From DATAMF01 sp964472565 (GTDB lineage: Bacteria > Chloroflexota > Anaerolineae > Aggregatilineales > Aggregatilineaceae): a stretch of 8,230 nt of DNA. The translations under genes and the position numbers were made by a program. This document shows, piece by piece, positions 6,805 to 8,230 of this stretch. Position 1 is the stretch's first letter; each line of letters starts with the position of its first letter. The stretch is taken from NCBI GenBank assembly GCA_964472565.1, contig CAYYNB010000227.1, positions 1 through 8,230 of the forward strand, read 5' to 3'. Under the pieces are notes generated by a model. That model ran no database searches. It was not told where the DNA came from and was given only the letters and a program-made list of their open reading frames with translations.

Positions 6805-7569
6805 TTAACGGGAGAAATCGGGTTGGAACTGTTCCATCCTCAGCAAGTCGTGCCCGAACCCGGCTATGAACGAAACGATATTCAGCAGGGCTGACGCCAG
6901 CACAAAGATCATGGCGGTGTTTTGGAGTGCCTGAGGATCGGTGGTGCCGGGGAAAAAGCCAAAGATCGCTATCTCCAGCCCGATCAGGATCGAAATAGTG
7001 GACAGGGTGAGTGTGATAGGCCAGAGCCTGGATAGGAAGGCCCACCTGTTTCGCGGCAGGACTTTCTTCCACCAGGTGAGCGGTTTGTTCATACGAGTGG
7101 CGAAGGCCCACGCCGGAATAAAGAAGACGAGCTGGCCGATCCCGCCGCCGACCAGGAATAGCAGGATGAACAACCCCAGGAAAACGGATCGTCCATGTTG
7201 GGTTTCGATGAACCGCAGTGACCAGATGATAATGCTCACTCCGATCCCCATAGACAGCAGTCCTGAAATCAGAAAGTTGGGAATGATGGTGAATGCCTCT
7301 TCTGTTCCTTCAACCCAGAACCGCTGTGCTTCGCCTATCGCCTGAATGACAAGGCCAGACGTTGGTTTGTTGCCTTGCAGGAACTCAAAAAAGCCGTGGT
7401 TAAGGCAGTCCTCCGGCGTCCGTGGTCGCAGCTCGCGCATCCGCTTCGTCTTCTTCTCGTCTGCTTTCCCTCTCGTCCGTACCACTTCCAGGTAGCTCAT
7501 CCACAACCAGACCAGCATGGCCAGCAGTACTACACATTCCACACTCCACACTACTTTTTGCAGCACCAC
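6805..7569 (-). CDS. multi-pass membrane protein, uncharacterised, with unusual N-terminus
   Basis: A 254-residue protein. Helix 1 is at about residues 9-27. A basic stretch follows with R-T-R-G-K-A-D-E-K-K-T-K-R (31-43) and then R-P-R-T-P-E-D-C (48-55). Further hydrophobic segments lie at about 97-119, 127-155, 181-206 and 217-238. The conserved-looking core is I-I-P-N-F-L-I-S-G-L-L (95-105), G-G-G-I-G-Q-L-V-F-F-I-P-A-W-A-F-A-T-R (141-159) and N-K-P-L-T-W-W-K-K-V-L-P (161-172). I recognise this core only as a family of uncharacterised bacterial membrane proteins; no transporter or enzyme motif is visible. The first ~60 residues do not look like part of that core. It is the first gene of a probable two-gene operon. 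GTG at 7569 and the adjacent GTG at 7566 are both possible starts; the ribosome binding site favours the second. Confidence 0.75.
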   Translation of the reverse strand: MVLQKVVWSVECVVLLAMLVWLWMSYLEVVRTRGKADEKKTKRMRELRPRTPEDCLNHGFFEFLQGNKPTSGLVIQAIGEAQRFWVEGTEEAFTIIPNFLISGLLSMGIGVSIIIWSLRFIETQHGRSVFLGLFILLFLVGGGIGQLVFFIPAWAFATRMNKPLTWWKKVLPRNRWAFLSRLWPITLTLSTISILIGLEIAIFGFFPGTTDPQALQNTAMIFVLASALLNIVSFIAGFGHDLLRMEQFQPDFSR

Positions 7570-7571
7570 GC

Positions 7572-7577
7572 TCTCCT
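7572..7577 (-). promoter_or_regulatory. ribosome binding site that bears on start choice
   Basis: AGGAGA read on the minus strand (7577-7572) precedes two consecutive GTG codons. Only 2 bases separate it from the GTG at 7569, against 5 from the GTG at 7566. The second GTG is therefore the better-spaced start and would shorten the product by one residue. Confidence 0.55.
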
Positions 7578-7629
7578 GGTTATGCTTGATCGACTTCCCA
7601 CTTTACCCCACCCGATAGCTTTTGACAGC

Positions 7630-7662
7630 AAAAAAGGGCCTTCAAGCCCTTTTGCCTTTTTT
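7630..7662. terminator. bidirectional intrinsic terminator
   Basis: AAAAGGGC (7632-7639), a 6-base loop, then GCCCTTTT (7646-7653) make an 8-bp stem. Rightward, a second T6 run follows at 7657-7662. Leftward, the A6 at 7630-7635 becomes a T6 run right after the stem. It resembles a rho-independent terminator working in both directions. It lies upstream of the leftward gene starting at 7569 and of the rightward transposase starting at 7770, so it ends neither; see findings. Confidence 0.7.
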
Positions 7663-7670
7663 CCCGCGTC

Positions 7671-8230
7671 ATGAGACATCCCGAATTTTGAGAGAGAACT
7701 CGATCGAAACAAACCAGACCGGCTGAGATAAACTTAAGTTGTCAAACAAGTGCTACTCAGGAGGTCTGGATGAGCACGGATTCTGGCATGTCGCGCAGGA
7801 AGGCGCAAGCGATCAATGAGCAGTTGGAAAGTTTCGCGGGCGTCCTGCTGGGGTGGTTGGACGAGCAGATCGACAAACGCTTGGTCCGCACATTTATGAT
7901 GACGGTGCAGGCGATCATCACCTTTCGGCATAACTTGAATGGGCTGTTGTTGAGCGAATTGGGAAGCTACCTGCTGCCGCCGGAGCAGGCTCCCGCCGGG
8001 ACGAAACGGTTGAGCAACCTGCTGCGGAGCAAGAAATGGGCGGCGCGGTTGGTCGAACGGTTCTTATGGCAGCAGGCCGAGGAGCAGCGCGCGGCATTAG
8101 CGGCAGCTGGTGAGGCGGTGTGGGTGGCCTGGGACGAGAGTACCTGGGAAAAACCGGAGAGCCAGGCGTTGGAAGGGTGCGCCGTATGGCGGCGTAGGTG
8201 ATAGCGCTGGAAGCGCCACAGGTTGGAGAT
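7671..8230 (+). mobile_element. left part of an IS4-like insertion sequence
   Basis: The transposase gene fragment at 7770-8201 indicates an insertion sequence running off the right edge. The left boundary is a guess: the non-coding leader between the terminator and the gene begins near CATGAGACATCCCG (about 7671), but the right terminal repeat and target duplication are outside the window. The leader carries the palindromes TCGATCGA (7700-7707) and AACTTAAGTT (7731-7740), which could be regulatory, and no clear promoter. Confidence 0.45.
7770..8201 (+). pseudogene. IS4-like transposase, N-terminal part with premature stop
   Basis: 143 residues are readable. The sequence resembles the N-terminal DNA-binding region of IS4/IS701-type transposases of the kind common in Chloroflexota: A-G-T-K-R-L-S-N-L-L-R-S-K-K-W at 76-90, E-R-F-L-W-Q-Q-A at 96-103, then W-V-A-W-D-E-S-T-W-E-K-P-E-S at 118-131. 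The Asp at 122 is probably the first acidic residue of the DDE catalytic triad. Complete family members are about 400 residues, so the catalytic core is missing from this frame. The match decays at L-E-G-C-A-V-W-R-R-R just before TGA (8199-8201), and a TAG follows directly. After the two stops the same frame reads K-R-H-R-L-E, which might be family sequence. ATG at 7770 has a strong AGGAGG (7759-7764). It is called broken rather than short because the domain is incomplete; the remainder past 8230 is unseen. Confidence 0.65.

Noticed and set aside
6941..7345. A 134-residue plus-strand frame opposite the 254-residue membrane protein
   Set aside because: It is antisense to a frame with coherent membrane helices and ribosome binding site, and shows no protein-family features of its own.
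1..8230. CRISPR arrays, tRNA or rRNA genes, riboswitches, origins
   Set aside because: No regularly spaced repeats, cloverleaf-like segments or known structured-RNA signatures were seen on reading the window.

Overview
The window looks like a chromosomal segment of moderately GC-rich bacterial DNA (by eye a little over half G+C). The protein families suggest a Chloroflexota-type genome: a membrane-anchored SRPBCC protein, an asparagine-synthetase-like protein starting M-A-G-I-A-G, and an IS4-like transposase N-terminus. This assignment is inferred from remembered family resemblance. No rRNA or tRNA marker is present to confirm it.

Layout. (1) Positions 1-3734, plus strand: an ABC-2 type exporter of the YbhF/YbhS/YbhR kind. 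It comprises the C-terminal tail of one ATPase (cut by the window edge), two permeases joined by overlapping stop/start codons, a 223-base gap, and a second complete ATPase. In E. coli the two ATPase domains are fused in YbhF; here they appear as two separate proteins flanking the permease pair. No HlyD-type periplasmic adaptor is visible. (2) Positions 3879-5273, minus strand and convergent with the ABC operon: an asparagine-synthetase-like enzyme. It has an intact PP-loop ATP-pyrophosphatase domain but a shortened glutaminase domain with no catalytic Cys2, so it probably does not hydrolyse glutamine. (3) Positions 5274-5512: a divergent intergenic region with a candidate promoter and a perfect 10-bp inverted repeat; one arm lies between the -35 and -10 boxes. 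(4) Positions 5513-6325, plus strand: a membrane-anchored SRPBCC-fold protein. (5) Positions 7569-6366, minus strand: a probable two-gene operon of small uncharacterised multi-pass membrane proteins. The upstream one has an unusual N-terminus that may derive from an insertion sequence. (6) Positions 7630-8230: a bidirectional-looking terminator, then the 5' part of an IS4-like transposase gene whose frame is broken at 8199-8201.

The ABC genes clearly form one machine that exports an unknown small molecule. The remaining genes are stand-alone or small operons with no evident shared pathway. I see no defence system, CRISPR array or complete biosynthetic cluster. The points most worth a second look are the separated YbhF-like halves, the asparagine-synthetase homologue without its glutaminase nucleophile, the operator-like inverted repeat, and the IS-associated remodelling at the right end.
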